Origin: Brevundimonas guildfordensis
Lineage (GTDB): Bacteria > Pseudomonadota > Alphaproteobacteria > Caulobacterales > Caulobacteraceae
Assembly: GCF_014836405.1 (NCBI RefSeq)
Contig: NZ_JACSQU010000002.1
Span: forward strand, 549,333-613,332
DNA length: 64,000 bases
Reading direction: 5' to 3'
The notes beneath the pieces are model-generated. The model was not told the origin of the DNA and made no database searches. It was given only the letters and a program-made list of their open reading frames with translations. A program made the position numbers and the translations under genes. Position 1 is the first letter of the stretch; the number at the start of each line of letters is the position of its first letter. Shown here piece after piece: positions 1 to 11,179 of this stretch.

Positions 1-1
1 G

Positions 2-544
2 CCCGCCGCGCGGCCCGAGCTGCGGCGGCTGGCGGCCCTGTTTGTCTATGATGACAGGCCGGGCGACTGGGCGCAGGCGCTGATGGACCTGGGCTCCGGC
101 GTCTGTCGGCCCCGGTCTCCGTTGTGCGATCAGTGCCCATTGGCCTTCGGCTGCGAGGGGCTGAAGACGGGGACGCCGGAACGCTATCCGTTGAAGACGA
201 AGAAGGCCGAGCGGCCTCATCGGAGGGGCCACGCCTATGTGCTGACGGATGGGTCGGGCCGCGTGGCGCTGGTTCGGCGGCCCGACAAGGGCTTGCTGGG
301 GGGGATGGCCGGCCTGCCGACCTCGGACTGGAGCGCGGCGCCGGAGTTCACGCCGCCGGTCGATGCGGGATGGAGCGCGGCCGGGTCGGTCGAGCACGTC
401 TTCACCCACTTCAGCCTGACGCTGGAGGTGCATGTGGCCGAAGGCGGAGGCGACGACTTTCTTTGGACGCCCGCTGAAGAGGCGGCCAAGGCGCTGCCGA
501 CCGTCTTCAGGAAGGCGTTGGAGCGTGGGCTGGCGGCGGCCTAA
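2..544 (+). CDS. mutY: A/G-specific adenine DNA glycosylase, C-terminal part (partial, runs off left edge)
   Basis: Only the last 180 residues are inside the window, read in frame from base 2. MutY removes adenine mispaired with 8-oxoguanine or guanine in base excision repair. Visible residues 35, 42, 45 and 51 are cysteines spaced C-x6-C-x2-C-x5-C, the 4Fe-4S cluster loop that closes the glycosylase domain, preceded by the typical ALMDLG segment. After a linker comes the Nudix-like C-terminal domain that recognises 8-oxoG, with RRPDKGLLGGMAGLP and the HVFTHFSL strand characteristic of MutY. The stop codon overlaps by 4 bases the end of the convergent gene on the other strand. The helix-hairpin-helix and catalytic Asp lie outside the window. 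Confidence 0.93.
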   Translation, partial: PAARPELRRLAALFVYDDRPGDWAQALMDLGSGVCRPRSPLCDQCPLAFGCEGLKTGTPERYPLKTKKAERPHRRGHAYVLTDGSGRVALVRRPDKGLLGGMAGLPTSDWSAAPEFTPPVDAGWSAAGSVEHVFTHFSLTLEVHVAEGGGDDFLWTPAEEAAKALPTVFRKALERGLAAA

Positions 545-2688
545 CCCGTCGCTCTCAGGTTCACCGTCCCGCTGCGTTCGCGCGGCATGACCACCACATG
601 GCCGTTCAGGCGCTGGAAGTGCAGGTCGATCACGCCGTCGCCGACCTTCAGCCGGGTAATCGACAGTCGATCCAGCCCGGCGGGCAAGGTGGGATTATTG
701 ACTTCGACCAGGCCCTCGGCGGCGTCGATGTTCAGGCCCAGCACCGCCTGCATCATCAGAAAGACCGACCCGGCCGCCCAGGCCTGCGGCAGGCAGGCGA
801 CCGGATAGGCGATCGGCGGCTCGCCCGTTTCGCGCACGAAGCCGCAGAACAGTTCGGGCAGTCGCATCTGGAAATGGGCGGCCGAGCCGTAGATCTCGCC
901 CAGCAGCATGGCCACCGCATGCCGCTCGCCGTATCGGGCCATGCCGGCCGCCGCCAGCGCCGTATCGTGCGGCCAGACCGAGCCGTTGTGATAGCTCATC
1001 GGGTTGAAGCGGGCCTGTCCTTTGGCCAGGGTCCGCAGGCCCCAGCCTGAGCGGAACTCGGCCGTCAGCATCCGCCGCGTCACCCGCCGCGCCCGCTCGT
1101 GCGAAGGCAGGCCGGTGAACAGCAGGTGGCCGGCGTTGGAGCCGATGGCGCGGCACTGCTCGCCGTCGCCATCCAGGGCGATGGCGTAGAAGCCCTCGTC
1201 CTCCATCCAGTAGCGCTCTTCGACCAGGGCGCGCAGCGTCTCGGCCCGGTTCGCCCATTCGGCCACGCGTCCGTCCCCCAGGACGGCGCCCATCTCGGCC
1301 AGCGCTTTCCAGGCGGCGAAGGCGTAACCCTGAACCTCCAGGAGGGCGATCGGACCCTTCGGAAAGCGGCCGTCGGCATGGAAGATGGAGTCTTCGGAAT
1401 CCTTCCAGCCCTGGTTCGACAGGCCGGTGTCGGCCGCGCGGGCGTAGTCGATCAGACCGTCGCCGTTGCTGTCGCCATAGTCGCTCATCCAGCCGGCCGC
1501 CGCGATCAGGTTGGGCCACAGGGCGCGGATCGTCTCATAATCGCTCGTGCGCTTGGCGTAGGCCCCGGCCAGGGCGATGAACAGGCAGGTGGTGTCGACG
1601 CCGCCGTAGTAGAGGGCGAAGGGCACTTCGCCGAGCACGCTCATCTCGCCGCCGCGCGTTTCGTGCATGATCTTGCCGGGCGCGGAGTCCATGAAGGCGT
1701 TGGTCTCGGTCGCCTGGCGCGAGGCCAGATAACTCAGCACGCCCTTGGCCAGGCCAGGGTCGACCCACAGCATCTGCCAGGCCGTGATGATGCCGTCGCG
1801 CCCGAACGGGGTCGAGAACCAGGGCGTGCCGGCGTAGGGATAGGGGCCGGTGGGCAGGTCGGTCACCAGAAGGGCGATATCGGCGCGCGACTGCCGCAGC
1901 CAGTCGTTGAAGCCTTGATTGCGCCCGCCCTCGACGATGGCGCCGCGCCGCAGCCTCCGCCGCATGGCCAGTCGCGCCAGGATGGAGTGCCAGCGCCAGC
2001 GCTCCTGGTCGGGCTGCTCGCAGGCGTCGAGCCCGCATTCGACGAACAGGTCCAGACTGCGCCCGCGCGGCAGGCTGAACATGAACTCGGCGCGCGTGGC
2101 GCTGAGGCGGGCGGGCGGCTCGGAAAAGGCCAGGCAACTGGTGCGCTTCACCTCGTCCAGCCCGGTATAGCTGAAGGTGACGCGCCGTCCGTCGATCACC
2201 GGCGGGTGGATTTCCCCGCGCCGCGCGCGAGGCGAGCCCCTCACCTGGAAGATGTCGGCGAAGTCCGCGTCGAACTCGAACGTCAAAGGAAGCAGAATAT
2301 CCTCGACGCCGTGGTTGACCATCCGCACCCGCTCGAACAGCCGCCGGTCCCAGATGAAGCGCCGCCGTTCCAGATGCAGCACGCCCGCCGGGGCCGATCG
2401 TCCGCCCATCGGCGGCAAAGGGCGGTTGGTGGAGTGGCAGGTGAAGAAGACATTGTCCTTGGTCACGCCCGAGCTGAGGCGCGACGGCCGCGCCCGTCCG
2501 ACGGTCAGGACAAAGCGCGACAGCAGCCGGGTATCCTTGTCGAACAGGCCGTCAGCGCCCGCCTTCACATCTCCCCAGTGATCGGCGACCAGGAAGGTGT
2601 CGCAGTCCTTGAGGGCCATCAGGGTCTCAAGGCCGTCCTGATCGTTGGTGTCGGCGGCCGTGACCTGGGTCGAATAGGCGTCGTCCAT
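541..2688 (-). CDS. Amylo-alpha-1,6-glucosidase / glycogen debranching-like protein
   Basis: 715 residues. The N-terminal half (about 25-230) resembles the glycogen-debranching N-terminal beta domain (LVADHWGDVKAG, LFDKDTRLLSRFVL). The C-terminal half (about 260-700) looks like an (alpha/alpha)6 glucosidase barrel, with the TPFGRDGIITAWQMLW and YHNGSVWPHDTALAAAGMAR segments usual in amylo-alpha-1,6-glucosidases. The family hydrolyses alpha-1,6 branch points or related alpha-glucosides in the cytoplasm; the real substrate cannot be told from sequence. No signal peptide is visible. The ATG at 2688 is preceded by a GGAG ribosome site. It lies 102 bases downstream of a GT4 glycosyltransferase on the same strand, so the two may form one unit for storage or compatible sugar metabolism (inference). 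Confidence 0.85.
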   Translation of the reverse strand: MDDAYSTQVTAADTNDQDGLETLMALKDCDTFLVADHWGDVKAGADGLFDKDTRLLSRFVLTVGRARPSRLSSGVTKDNVFFTCHSTNRPLPPMGGRSAPAGVLHLERRRFIWDRRLFERVRMVNHGVEDILLPLTFEFDADFADIFQVRGSPRARRGEIHPPVIDGRRVTFSYTGLDEVKRTSCLAFSEPPARLSATRAEFMFSLPRGRSLDLFVECGLDACEQPDQERWRWHSILARLAMRRRLRRGAIVEGGRNQGFNDWLRQSRADIALLVTDLPTGPYPYAGTPWFSTPFGRDGIITAWQMLWVDPGLAKGVLSYLASRQATETNAFMDSAPGKIMHETRGGEMSVLGEVPFALYYGGVDTTCLFIALAGAYAKRTSDYETIRALWPNLIAAAGWMSDYGDSNGDGLIDYARAADTGLSNQGWKDSEDSIFHADGRFPKGPIALLEVQGYAFAAWKALAEMGAVLGDGRVAEWANRAETLRALVEERYWMEDEGFYAIALDGDGEQCRAIGSNAGHLLFTGLPSHERARRVTRRMLTAEFRSGWGLRTLAKGQARFNPMSYHNGSVWPHDTALAAAGMARYGERHAVAMLLGEIYGSAAHFQMRLPELFCGFVRETGEPPIAYPVACLPQAWAAGSVFLMMQAVLGLNIDAAEGLVEVNNPTLPAGLDRLSITRLKVGDGVIDLHFQRLNGHVVVMPRERSGTVNLRATG

Positions 2689-2790
2689 CAGCGTCTCCGC
2701 TTGCGGCTTGTCCCCTGCGCAGCTGATAGGCGAACGGTCGGGGGTGCGGTTCAGTTCAGATGAAAACGGCGTTCGCCCTCGGTCTCGCCG

Positions 2791-3882
2791 CTAGACTAGG
2801 GCAGCGAAGCTGCGCTCTTCTTCGATGGTCCGCATGGGCGCTGCAAATGGACGCCGCGCCAGCAGATCGGCGTAGACGTCCAGATACCGCCGCGCCATGG
2901 CGGTGGACGAAAAACGCAGGTCGAAGCGAGCCCGGATCGCCTCCCTGTCCAGCCGATGCGCGTGAGCGGCGGCGGTGACCGCCTCTTCCATGGTCGAAAC
3001 CAGGAAGCCGGTGGCTCCGTTCTCGATAACCTCCGGCGTGGACCCGCAGGCGAAGGCCACGACCGGCGTGCCGCAGGCCATGGCCTCGATCATCACCAGG
3101 CCGAACGGTTCGGGCCAATCGATGGGGAACAACAGGGCTTCGGCGCCGCCCAGGAAGGCGGACTTCTCCGCATCGCCGATCTCGCCGACGAACTCGACCA
3201 GAGGATTATCTCGGACCAGCGGCTCGATGACCGTATCCCAATATACGCGGTCTGCGACGTCCACCTTGGCGGCGATCTTGAGCGGTTTATTCAGCCGGGT
3301 CGCGATTTCGATGGCGCGGTCCGGCCGCTTCTCCGGCGAGATACGGCCCAGGAAGGCCAGATAGCCCTGCGACTGAGCGGAAAACCGGTAGAGGTCGCCC
3401 GGCATGCCGTGATGCACGGTGGCGCGCCAGCTCGCATGGGGCAGGGGGCGTCGCTGATCGTCCGAGATCGAAACCAGGCCGAACTCGGGCCAGCGCTCAT
3501 AGACGGGCGCCAGATCCTTCACATCAAGCCGGCCGTGAAGCGTGGTTACCGTCTTGTCTGCCCACCCCTGGAAAAATGGGAAGTGGATCATGTCGGTGTG
3601 GAAATGAATGATGTCGAAGCGGTCGGCTCGGTCCAGCACCTCGGCCAGTTGGCCCATATGGGCCGCGAGGTCGGACTTGAGCGGCGCGGGATCCAGGCGG
3701 ATGGCCTGGTCGCGGACCGGCACCAGCCGCGCGCGGGTGCGGGCGTCGGCGCTGGCGAACAGGGTGACGTCGTGGCCGAGATCGACAAGGGCGTCGGTCA
3801 GATGCGCGACCACGCGCTCCGTGCCGCCGTAAAGTCGGGGCGGCACGGCCTCATACAAAGGCGTGACTTGAGCAATTTTCAT
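2791..3882 (-). CDS. Glycosyltransferase family 4 protein
   Basis: 363 residues with a GT-B fold layout. The N-terminal acceptor domain begins MKIAQVTPLYEAVPP and has the PRLYGGTERVVAHL glycine-rich loop and a HFHTDM segment. The C-terminal donor domain carries LAFLGRISPEKRPDRAIEIA and the family E-x7-E signature in EPFGLVMIEAMACGTPVV, where glutamates contact the nucleotide sugar. It transfers a sugar from a nucleotide donor; donor and acceptor are unknown. No membrane segment or signal peptide is seen, so it is probably cytoplasmic. The ATG at 3882 has GGAGCC eight bases upstream. The gene sits between ccrM and the debranching-like glucosidase, all leftward. Confidence 0.85.
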   Translation of the reverse strand: MKIAQVTPLYEAVPPRLYGGTERVVAHLTDALVDLGHDVTLFASADARTRARLVPVRDQAIRLDPAPLKSDLAAHMGQLAEVLDRADRFDIIHFHTDMIHFPFFQGWADKTVTTLHGRLDVKDLAPVYERWPEFGLVSISDDQRRPLPHASWRATVHHGMPGDLYRFSAQSQGYLAFLGRISPEKRPDRAIEIATRLNKPLKIAAKVDVADRVYWDTVIEPLVRDNPLVEFVGEIGDAEKSAFLGGAEALLFPIDWPEPFGLVMIEAMACGTPVVAFACGSTPEVIENGATGFLVSTMEEAVTAAAHAHRLDREAIRARFDLRFSSTAMARRYLDVYADLLARRPFAAPMRTIEEERSFAALV

Positions 3883-4014
3883 GACAGGCTCCTGCGCCCG
3901 CGCGATACGCGGCGCCGAAACCTCAATCCGCCCCGGTTGCCCGAGGTTCCAGCGTTGCTGGAACGATATTCTTCAATCTCGCCTGTGAGTTAGGCGAGAG
4001 GCGGATATTCAGAC
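3883..4014. other. Intergenic stretch with two small palindromes
   Basis: The 132 bases between ccrM and the GT4 gene hold two hairpins: GTTCCAGC at 3946-3953 with its exact complement at 3957-3964, and CTCGCCT at 3978-3984 with AGGCGAG at 3992-3998. The second begins 17 bases past the ccrM stop and could end ccrM transcription, although no T-run follows it. The first lies in the leader of the GT4 gene and could be an operator. Both roles are inferences from symmetry only. Confidence 0.4.
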
Positions 4015-5165
<1,151 letters not shown>

Positions 5166-5218
5166 AGAAGGGGCGAAGGAAATGGGGCGGCGCGCGGCGG
5201 CCGCCCCACTCCATGGCG

Positions 5219-7300
5219 TCAGGCCAGGGTGCGGACCTTGGGCTCGCGGTCCCACTGGCGAGTGGCGGCGGGCTTGATGAAGGCGTCGGCGCCTTGCGAC
5301 AGGTCGATCACGCCGGCGTCCGCCTCGACGCCCGCCTTGTCGAGCAAGGGTTGGGCTTCGGGCGTATGACCGATGGCCTTCAGGTGCCCGAAGGCGTCCT
5401 TGGCGAAGTCGATGGCCGCGCCTTCGGTCAGCAACTGCTGGCAGCCGTCGGCCGACAGCACCAGGGCCACCGCGTCGAACAGGACCGAGGGCGCGCCCGC
5501 CAATTGATGATCCGCCGTCAGGGTAGAGCCGTCCTTCAGCTTGGCCCCTCCGCGCTTGGGCGCGATGATCTCGACCGCCGCGCCGGCCGCCTTGGCCGCG
5601 TCCTGCACGGCCTTGACCACGGCGCCGTCGGCCCCGTCGGTGACCAGGACGCCCACCTTCCGTCCCTTGAGGGTGTCGGGGTATTTACCGATCAGACGCA
5701 CAGCGGGCGACGGCTTCAGGTCGATCGGCTCGGCGGCCGCCGGGGTCTTTTTGGGCAGGGCCACGCCCAGGCCGTCGGCGACACGTTTGGCGAGGACTTC
5801 ATCGACGTTGCGCAGGTTGCCCATCACGCGGTTCCGCACGTGCTCAAGCGAGACCTTCGACAGTTCAAACACAATGGCCGAGGCCAGGTGCGCCTGTTCC
5901 GGCGCCGCCAGGCTGGCGAAGAACAGCCGGGGCTGGCTGTAGTGGTCGGCGAAGGTCTCGGAGCGCAGCCGCACCTTCTCCTTCTCCACCGGCTCGCGGA
6001 AGCTGGTGAAGCCGCCCTTGGCGTCGGCGCGGGGCCCGCCGTCCTCTCCGGCCTGAGCCAGGCTGTTGGGCTCATAATTGGCGCGGCCGGTCGGGACCTG
6101 CGTCTGCATATGGCCGTCGCGCTGGAAATTCTGGAAGGGGCAGCCCTTGGCCCGGTTGATTGGGATCTGGTGGAAGTTCACCGTGCCCAGCCGCGACAGC
6201 TGGGTGTCCTGATAGGAGAACAACCGCCCCTGCAGCAGCGGGTCGTCCGAGAAGTCGATGCCCGGGACGATGTTGGTCGGCAGGAAGGCGGCCTGCTCCG
6301 TCTCGGCGAAGAAGTTGTCGGGGTTCCGGTTCAACGTCATGCGCCCGATGACCTTAAGCGGATGGATTTCCTCCGGGATGATCTTGGTCGCATCCAGGAT
6401 GTCGAAGGGCAGGGCGTCGGCTTCGGCCTGGGTCAGCACCTGCACGGCGAAGTCCCACTGCGGGAAGTCGCCCTGATCGATAGCGTCGAACAGGTCGCGG
6501 CGGTGGAAGTCGGGATCCGCCCCGGCGATCTTCACCGCCTCGTCCCAGCAGGTCGCCTGCGTCCCCAGCTTGGGCCGCCAGTGGAATTTGACGAAGTGCG
6601 ACTCGCCCTTGGCGTTGACCAGGCGGAAGGTGTTGACGCCGAACCCCTCCATCATGCGCAAGGAGCGCGGGATGGCCCTATCCGACATGGCCCACATCAC
6701 CGTGTGGGTGGTCTCGGGCATCAGGCCGACGAAGTCCCAGAAGGTGTCGTGGGCGGACGCCGCCTGTGGATAACCGCGATCAGCCTCCATCTTCACGGCG
6801 TGGATCAGGTCGGGGAACTTGATCGCGTCCTGGATGAAGAAGACCGGGATGTTGTTGCCCACCAGGTCCCAGTTCCCCTCCTTGGTGTAGAACTTCACCG
6901 CAAAGCCGCGCACGTCGCGGGGCGTGTCGATCGAACCGGCGCCGCCGGCCACGGTCGAGAAGCGGGCGAACAGTTCGGTCTTCTCGCCAACCTCCGTCAG
7001 GATCTTGGCCGTGGTGTACTGTTCAAGGCTTTCCGTCAGCTCGAACACGCCGTGCGCGGCCGAGCCGCGCGCGTGGACGATGCGCTCGGGAATGCGCTCG
7101 TGGTCGAAATGCTGGATCTTCTCGCGCAGGATGAAGTCTTCAAGCAGCGTGGGTCCGCGCGGCCCTGCCTTCAGCGAGTTCTGATTGTCGCTGATCGGCG
7201 TCCCGTGGTTCGTGGTCAGCCGCGTCTCGGGGGTCGAGGCCTGCTGATGCAGTTCCCCGCCTTGGCCGATGATGTCCTGGTTTGTCGATTTCTCGGGCAC
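5219..7300 (-). CDS. katE: Large-subunit monofunctional catalase (HPII/KatE type)
   Basis: 693 residues from a GTG at 7300 that has a perfect AGGAGG nine bases upstream; a longer reading frame back to 7354 lacks such a site. The enzyme dismutates hydrogen peroxide with a haem (heme d in HPII). The catalytic histidine sits in [10 protein letters not shown] (about residue 83) and the proximal haem tyrosine in [12 protein letters not shown]. The extra C-terminal domain of about 150 residues ([13 protein letters not shown] onward) has the flavodoxin/DJ-1-like fold typical of clade 2 catalases. There is no signal peptide. It is divergent from murC across about 146 bases. No OxyR or EcfG site was recognised upstream. 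Confidence 0.95.
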   Translation of the reverse strand: MPEKSTNQDIIGQGGELHQQASTPETRLTTNHGTPISDNQNSLKAGPRGPTLLEDFILREKIQHFDHERIPERIVHARGSAAHGVFELTESLEQYTTAKILTEVGEKTELFARFSTVAGGAGSIDTPRDVRGFAVKFYTKEGNWDLVGNNIPVFFIQDAIKFPDLIHAVKMEADRGYPQAASAHDTFWDFVGLMPETTHTVMWAMSDRAIPRSLRMMEGFGVNTFRLVNAKGESHFVKFHWRPKLGTQATCWDEAVKIAGADPDFHRRDLFDAIDQGDFPQWDFAVQVLTQAEADALPFDILDATKIIPEEIHPLKVIGRMTLNRNPDNFFAETEQAAFLPTNIVPGIDFSDDPLLQGRLFSYQDTQLSRLGTVNFHQIPINRAKGCPFQNFQRDGHMQTQVPTGRANYEPNSLAQAGEDGGPRADAKGGFTSFREPVEKEKVRLRSETFADHYSQPRLFFASLAAPEQAHLASAIVFELSKVSLEHVRNRVMGNLRNVDEVLAKRVADGLGVALPKKTPAAAEPIDLKPSPAVRLIGKYPDTLKGRKVGVLVTDGADGAVVKAVQDAAKAAGAAVEIIAPKRGGAKLKDGSTLTADHQLAGAPSVLFDAVALVLSADGCQQLLTEGAAIDFAKDAFGHLKAIGHTPEAQPLLDKAGVEADAGVIDLSQGADAFIKPAATRQWDREPKVRTLA

Positions 7301-7446
7301 CGCGTCGCTCCTCCTGGCCGTCAGTGGCGAGCAACGAACGTTCGGTCTGCGCAATTGGGTGCCGGGTTCGGCGGATTTTACATATAATGCCGCGCAGGCG
7401 GCTTGGGCGTCTTCGCAGTCGGCGATGGTGCGGCTATGAGGCGTGC

Positions 7447-8892
7447 ATGATCCGTCGTCTTCGCCCCGTTCCGTTCGCCCTTGGGCCTGTCCACTTCGTC
7501 GGCATCGGCGGCATCGGCATGAGCGGCATCGCCGAGATCATGCTGAAGATCGGCTATCAGGTGCAGGGCTCGGACGCCAAGGCCAGCGCCAACACCGAGC
7601 GGCTGGAGAAGCTGGGCGCGCGCATCTACATCGGCCACGACGCCGCCCATGTGACCGAGGGCGTCTCGGCGGTGGTCTATTCCACGGCGGTCAAGGCGGC
7701 GAACCCCGAACTGGTCGTGGCGCGCGAACGCCGCATTCCTCTGGTCCGCCGGGCCGAGATGCTGGCCGAGTTGATGCGGCTGCAGTTCTCGATCGGCGTC
7801 GGCGGCACCCACGGCAAGACGACGACGACCTCCATGGTGGCGGCCCTGCTGGACGCGGGTTCGCTGGACCCGACGGTGGTCAACGGCGGCATCATCAACG
7901 CCTATGGCACCAACGCCAAGGTCGGGGACGGCGACTGGATGGTGGTCGAGGCGGACGAGAGCGACGGCTCCTTCCTGCGCCTGAAATGCACGGTCGCGAT
8001 CATCACCAACATCGACCCGGAGCACCTGGACCACTACGGCGACTTCGATGCGGTGAAGAAAGCCTTCTGCGACTTCATCGAGGATATTCCCTTCTACGGC
8101 TTCGGCGTGGTCTGCCTCGATCACCCCGAGGTGCAGAAGCTGGCGGCCCAGATCGACAACCGCCGTCTGGTCACCTACGGCCTGAACCCCCAGGCCATGG
8201 TCCGCGCCGACAATGTGCGGATGGACCCGGACGGCTCGCGTTTCGACGTGATGATCCAGGGGCAGGGCATGGCGGCTCTGGACGAACCGGCGCGGATCGA
8301 GAATCTGCACCTGCCGATGGCGGGCTGGCACAACGTCTCCAACGCCCTGGCGGCCATCGCCGTGGCGCGCGAGATCGGGGTGGACGAGGATTCCATCCGC
8401 GCAGGCCTCGCCGGCTTCGGCGGGGTGAAGCGCCGCTTCACCACCACGGGCGTGGCCCACGGGGTACGGGTCATCGACGACTACGGCCACCACCCGGTCG
8501 AAATCGCCGCCGTGCTGAAGGCCGCCCGTCAGGTGGTCCACAACGCCGACAACCCCGGCCGCGTCATCGCCGTGGTCCAGCCGCATCGCTACACCCGCCT
8601 GCGCGACCTGATGCAGGACTTCTCCACCTGTTTCTCGGACGCTGACAGCGTGCTGGTCGCCGACGTCTATCCGGCGGGCGAACAGCCGATCGAGGGCGTC
8701 GACAAGCACGCCCTGGTCGAGGGCGTCCGCCGCTACGGCCACCGCCACGTCGCTGCGCTGGAGAACGCCGCCGCCCTGCCGCGCGTCATCCGCGAAGAGG
8801 CGAAGCCGGGCGATCTGGTCGTGCTGCTGGGCGCGGGCGACATCACCAGCTGGGCCTACGCCCTGCCGGCGCAGCTGGAGGCGCTGGGCTGA
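7447..8892 (+). CDS. murC: UDP-N-acetylmuramate--L-alanine ligase
   Basis: 481 residues. MurC adds L-Ala to UDP-MurNAc in ATP-dependent cytoplasmic peptidoglycan precursor synthesis. The Rossmann UDP-binding N-terminus shows [15 protein letters not shown] at about 16-30, the ATP P-loop [12 protein letters not shown] at about 117-128, and the [10 protein letters not shown] and [10 protein letters not shown] signatures of Mur ligases; the C-terminal domain contains [10 protein letters not shown]. The ATG at 7447 is preceded by GAGG; the frame is open further upstream without a better start. It is the first gene of the murC-murB-ddl-ftsQ-ftsA run; murG and ftsW, which usually precede murC in dcw clusters, are replaced here by a divergent catalase. 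Confidence 0.96.
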   Translation: MIRRLRPVPFALGPVHFVGIGGIGMSGIAEIMLKIGYQVQGSDAKASANTERLEKLGARIYIGHDAAHVTEGVSAVVYSTAVKAANPELVVARERRIPLVRRAEMLAELMRLQFSIGVGGTHGKTTTTSMVAALLDAGSLDPTVVNGGIINAYGTNAKVGDGDWMVVEADESDGSFLRLKCTVAIITNIDPEHLDHYGDFDAVKKAFCDFIEDIPFYGFGVVCLDHPEVQKLAAQIDNRRLVTYGLNPQAMVRADNVRMDPDGSRFDVMIQGQGMAALDEPARIENLHLPMAGWHNVSNALAAIAVAREIGVDEDSIRAGLAGFGGVKRRFTTTGVAHGVRVIDDYGHHPVEIAAVLKAARQVVHNADNPGRVIAVVQPHRYTRLRDLMQDFSTCFSDADSVLVADVYPAGEQPIEGVDKHALVEGVRRYGHRHVAALENAAALPRVIREEAKPGDLVVLLGAGDITSWAYALPAQLEALG

Positions 8893-8904
8893 ATCTCACG
8901 CTCC

Positions 8905-9033
8905 CGCTCATCCCGGCGGACGCCGGGATCCAGTGAGAGCTTCACGACGAAGCCTTGCCGCCCTACATCGGATCAACGTCAAACGGCTGGATGCAGCCAA
9001 AGCACTGGATCCCGGCGTCCGCCGGGATGAGCG
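8905..9033. repeat. Dispersed palindromic element with 31-bp perfect inverted ends
   Basis: Bases 8905-8935 and 9003-9033 are exact reverse complements over 31 positions. Each arm also contains its own small palindrome (TCCCGGCG-GA-CGCCGGGA). The 129-bp unit fills nearly the whole murC-murB gap and ends nine bases before the murB start. It encodes no protein. It looks like a small non-autonomous or REP-type intergenic repeat, folding into one long stem or paired hairpins in RNA. Confidence 0.85.
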
Positions 9034-9042
9034 GATTACTGG

Positions 9043-9951
9043 ATGGCCTGGACTGACAACCTCCCCGCCGTGCGCGGCAAGCTGCTGCTGAACGAGCCGC
9101 TGGGGCCCTACACCTGGTTCCGCGTGGGCGGGGCGGCGGACGCCTTGTTCATTCCGGCGGACGCCGATGATCTGGCCGACTTTCTGAAGGCCCTGCCCGA
9201 GAGCGTGCCCGTCACGGCGATCGGCGTCGGCTCGAACCTGATCGTGCGCGACGGCGGGGTCGAGGGCGTGGTGATCCGTCTGGCGGGCCGCGCCTGGGGC
9301 CAGGTGACGGCTGACGGCGACACCGTCACGGCGGGCGCAGGCGCGCTGGACAGCATGGTGGCGCGCGCCTCGGCCAAGGCGGGCATCGCCGGGCTGGAGT
9401 TCTACGCGGGCATCCCCGGCTCCATCGGCGGCGCCCTGACCATGAACGCGGGCTGCTACGGCTCGGAAACCAAGGACGTGCTGGTGTCCGCCTGGGGGCT
9501 GAACCGCAGAGGCGAACGGGTCGAACTGGCCCTGGTCGACTTCGGCTACACCTACCGTCACTCGAACGCCCCGGCCGACATCATCTGGATCGAGGCGACC
9601 TATCGCGGCACGCCCGACGCGCCCGAGGCCGTCGCCGCCCGTATTCAGGAAATCACCGAGCGCCGCGAGAAGACCCAGCCGATCCGCGAGAAGACCGGCG
9701 GCTCGACCTTCAAGAACCCCGACGGCCATTCCTCGTGGAAGCTGGTCGACGACGCGGGCTGGCGCGGCAAGCTGCACGCCGTTACCGGCGGCGGCGCCAA
9801 GTTCAGCGAGCTGCACTCCAACTTCATGATCAACCCCGGCGAGGCCACGGCCGCCGACATCGAGGGCCTGGGTGAGGCGGTTCGCGCTGATGTGCTGGCG
9901 AAGACGGGCGTGCAGTTGAACTGGGAAATCCGTCGGATCGGGCGCAAATAA
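9043..9951 (+). CDS. murB: UDP-N-acetylenolpyruvoylglucosamine reductase
   Basis: 302 residues. This flavoenzyme reduces UDP-GlcNAc-enolpyruvate to UDP-MurNAc with NADPH in the cytoplasm. The FAD-binding PCMH-type domain shows [14 protein letters not shown] at about 22-35 and [12 protein letters not shown] at about 62-73. The [18 protein letters not shown] loop and the catalytic-serine segment [15 protein letters not shown] with [10 protein letters not shown] at the C-terminus are those of MurB. The start at 9043 has no strong ribosome site because the palindromic element runs up to nine bases before it; translation may depend on that RNA structure (inference). It follows murC in pathway order. 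Confidence 0.95.
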   Translation: MAWTDNLPAVRGKLLLNEPLGPYTWFRVGGAADALFIPADADDLADFLKALPESVPVTAIGVGSNLIVRDGGVEGVVIRLAGRAWGQVTADGDTVTAGAGALDSMVARASAKAGIAGLEFYAGIPGSIGGALTMNAGCYGSETKDVLVSAWGLNRRGERVELALVDFGYTYRHSNAPADIIWIEATYRGTPDAPEAVAARIQEITERREKTQPIREKTGGSTFKNPDGHSSWKLVDDAGWRGKLHAVTGGGAKFSELHSNFMINPGEATAADIEGLGEAVRADVLAKTGVQLNWEIRRIGRK

Positions 9952-10144
9952 CCCTCTCCCGGCGGGAGAGGGCTTGAGCGCACGAGAGCCGAAGGCGATC
10001 GTTCTTGCGCGAAAGGGTGAGGGGTTTGTCCCGTCAGTCGGCGTAAGCCGCCGCGTTTCTTTCTGTCGCCGCGAACCCTCACCCTTTCGCCTTTTCCAAT
10101 CGCTGCGCTCTTGGAGGCTCAAGCCCTCTCCCATAGGGAGAGGG
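9952..10144. repeat. Dispersed imperfect palindrome, family A copy 1
   Basis: The murB-ddl gap begins and ends with CCCTCTCCC hairpins (left from 9952, right 10124-10144). Between them two arms of about 70 bases are imperfect inverted repeats, both carrying GGGCTTGAGC and GCGAAAGGGTGAGGG motifs. A second copy lies at 34759-34930. No coding potential was recognised. The remaining 96 bases to ddl contain GGTTAACC but no properly spaced CtrA box. Confidence 0.85.
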
Positions 10145-10240
10145 TGGAAATCTTGCGAATTTCCTTCCACGACCCCGTATCGTTTCCAACCGGTTAACCG
10201 TATTCAGGGCATAGGGGCGGGCTAGTCTTCGGATGTTGCC

Positions 10241-11179
10241 ATGCGTGCGCCCCTGAACACCCTCCATGTCGCTGTCCTGATGGGCGGCCTGTCGTCGGAA
10301 CGCGAGGTGTCGCTGTCCTCGGGTCGCGGCTGCGCGGACGCCCTGGAAGGGCAGGCGGCCAAGGTCACGCGCGTCGACGCCGGGCGCGATCTGGCCCAGG
10401 TGCTGACAGCGCTCAAGCCCGACGTCGTCTTCAACGCCCTGCACGGCAAATGGGGCGAGGACGGTTGCGTCCAGGGCATCCTTGAGACGCTGAAGATCCC
10501 CTACACCCACTCCGGCGTCCTGGCCTCGGCCCTGGCGATGGACAAGGACAAGTCCAAGGCCGTGCTGCGCGCGGCGGGCGTCATCGTGCCCGGCGGCGGC
10601 CTGTTCGACCGGCATGAGGTGGCCAGCCGCCACGTCATCGACCCGCCTTATGTGGTCAAGCCGAACGCAGAGGGCTCCTCGGTCGGGGTGTTCCTGGTGC
10701 GCGAGGGCGCCAACCGTCCGGTGGCCGAGGTCGGCGCCGACGACTGGGCCTATGGCGATCAGGTCATGGTCGAGCCCTTCATCGCCGGCAAGGAGCTGGC
10801 GGTCACCGTCCTGGGCGAGGCGGCCGGTCCGCGCGCCCTGACCATCACCGACATCACCCCGACCAAGGGCTTCTACGACTACGAAGCCAAATACGCCGAG
10901 GGCGGCTCGACGCACGTCCTGCCCGCCGAGCTGCCGCCGCACGTCTTTGACAAGGCTTTACGCCAGGCCGAGCTGGCTCACGCGGCCATGGGTTGCCGAG
11001 GGGTTTCCCGAGCCGACTTCCGTTATGACGATGTTAACGACGTTCTCGTTCTGTTGGAGATCAACACCCAGCCCGGCATGACCTCGACCTCGCTCGCTCC
11101 CGAGCAGGCGGCCTATGTCGGGATGGATTATCGCGAACTGGTTCGTTGGATGGTGGAGGACGCCTTATGCCCGCGGTAG
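10241..11179 (+). CDS. ddl: D-alanine--D-alanine ligase
   Basis: 312 residues. It joins two D-alanines with ATP to make the dipeptide used by MurF. The N-terminal domain has VAVLMGGLSSEREVSLSSG (about 11-29). The ATP-grasp region contains PYVVKPNAEGSSVGVF and the metal-binding LLEINTQPGMTSTSLAPEQA near the end, all diagnostic of Ddl. The HGKWGEDG segment (about 69-76) binds the first D-Ala. Its end overlaps the ftsQ start by 13 bases, suggesting translational coupling. Confidence 0.96.
   Translation: MRAPLNTLHVAVLMGGLSSEREVSLSSGRGCADALEGQAAKVTRVDAGRDLAQVLTALKPDVVFNALHGKWGEDGCVQGILETLKIPYTHSGVLASALAMDKDKSKAVLRAAGVIVPGGGLFDRHEVASRHVIDPPYVVKPNAEGSSVGVFLVREGANRPVAEVGADDWAYGDQVMVEPFIAGKELAVTVLGEAAGPRALTITDITPTKGFYDYEAKYAEGGSTHVLPAELPPHVFDKALRQAELAHAAMGCRGVSRADFRYDDVNDVLVLLEINTQPGMTSTSLAPEQAAYVGMDYRELVRWMVEDALCPR

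Noticed and set aside
1099..2763. A 554-codon frame opposite the debranching-like gene
   Set aside because: Same reasoning; no ribosome site and no recognisable domain.
3946..3964. EcfG promoter in the GT4 leader (GGAAC within the palindrome)
   Set aside because: No CGTT-like -10 at N16 or N17 on the minus strand.
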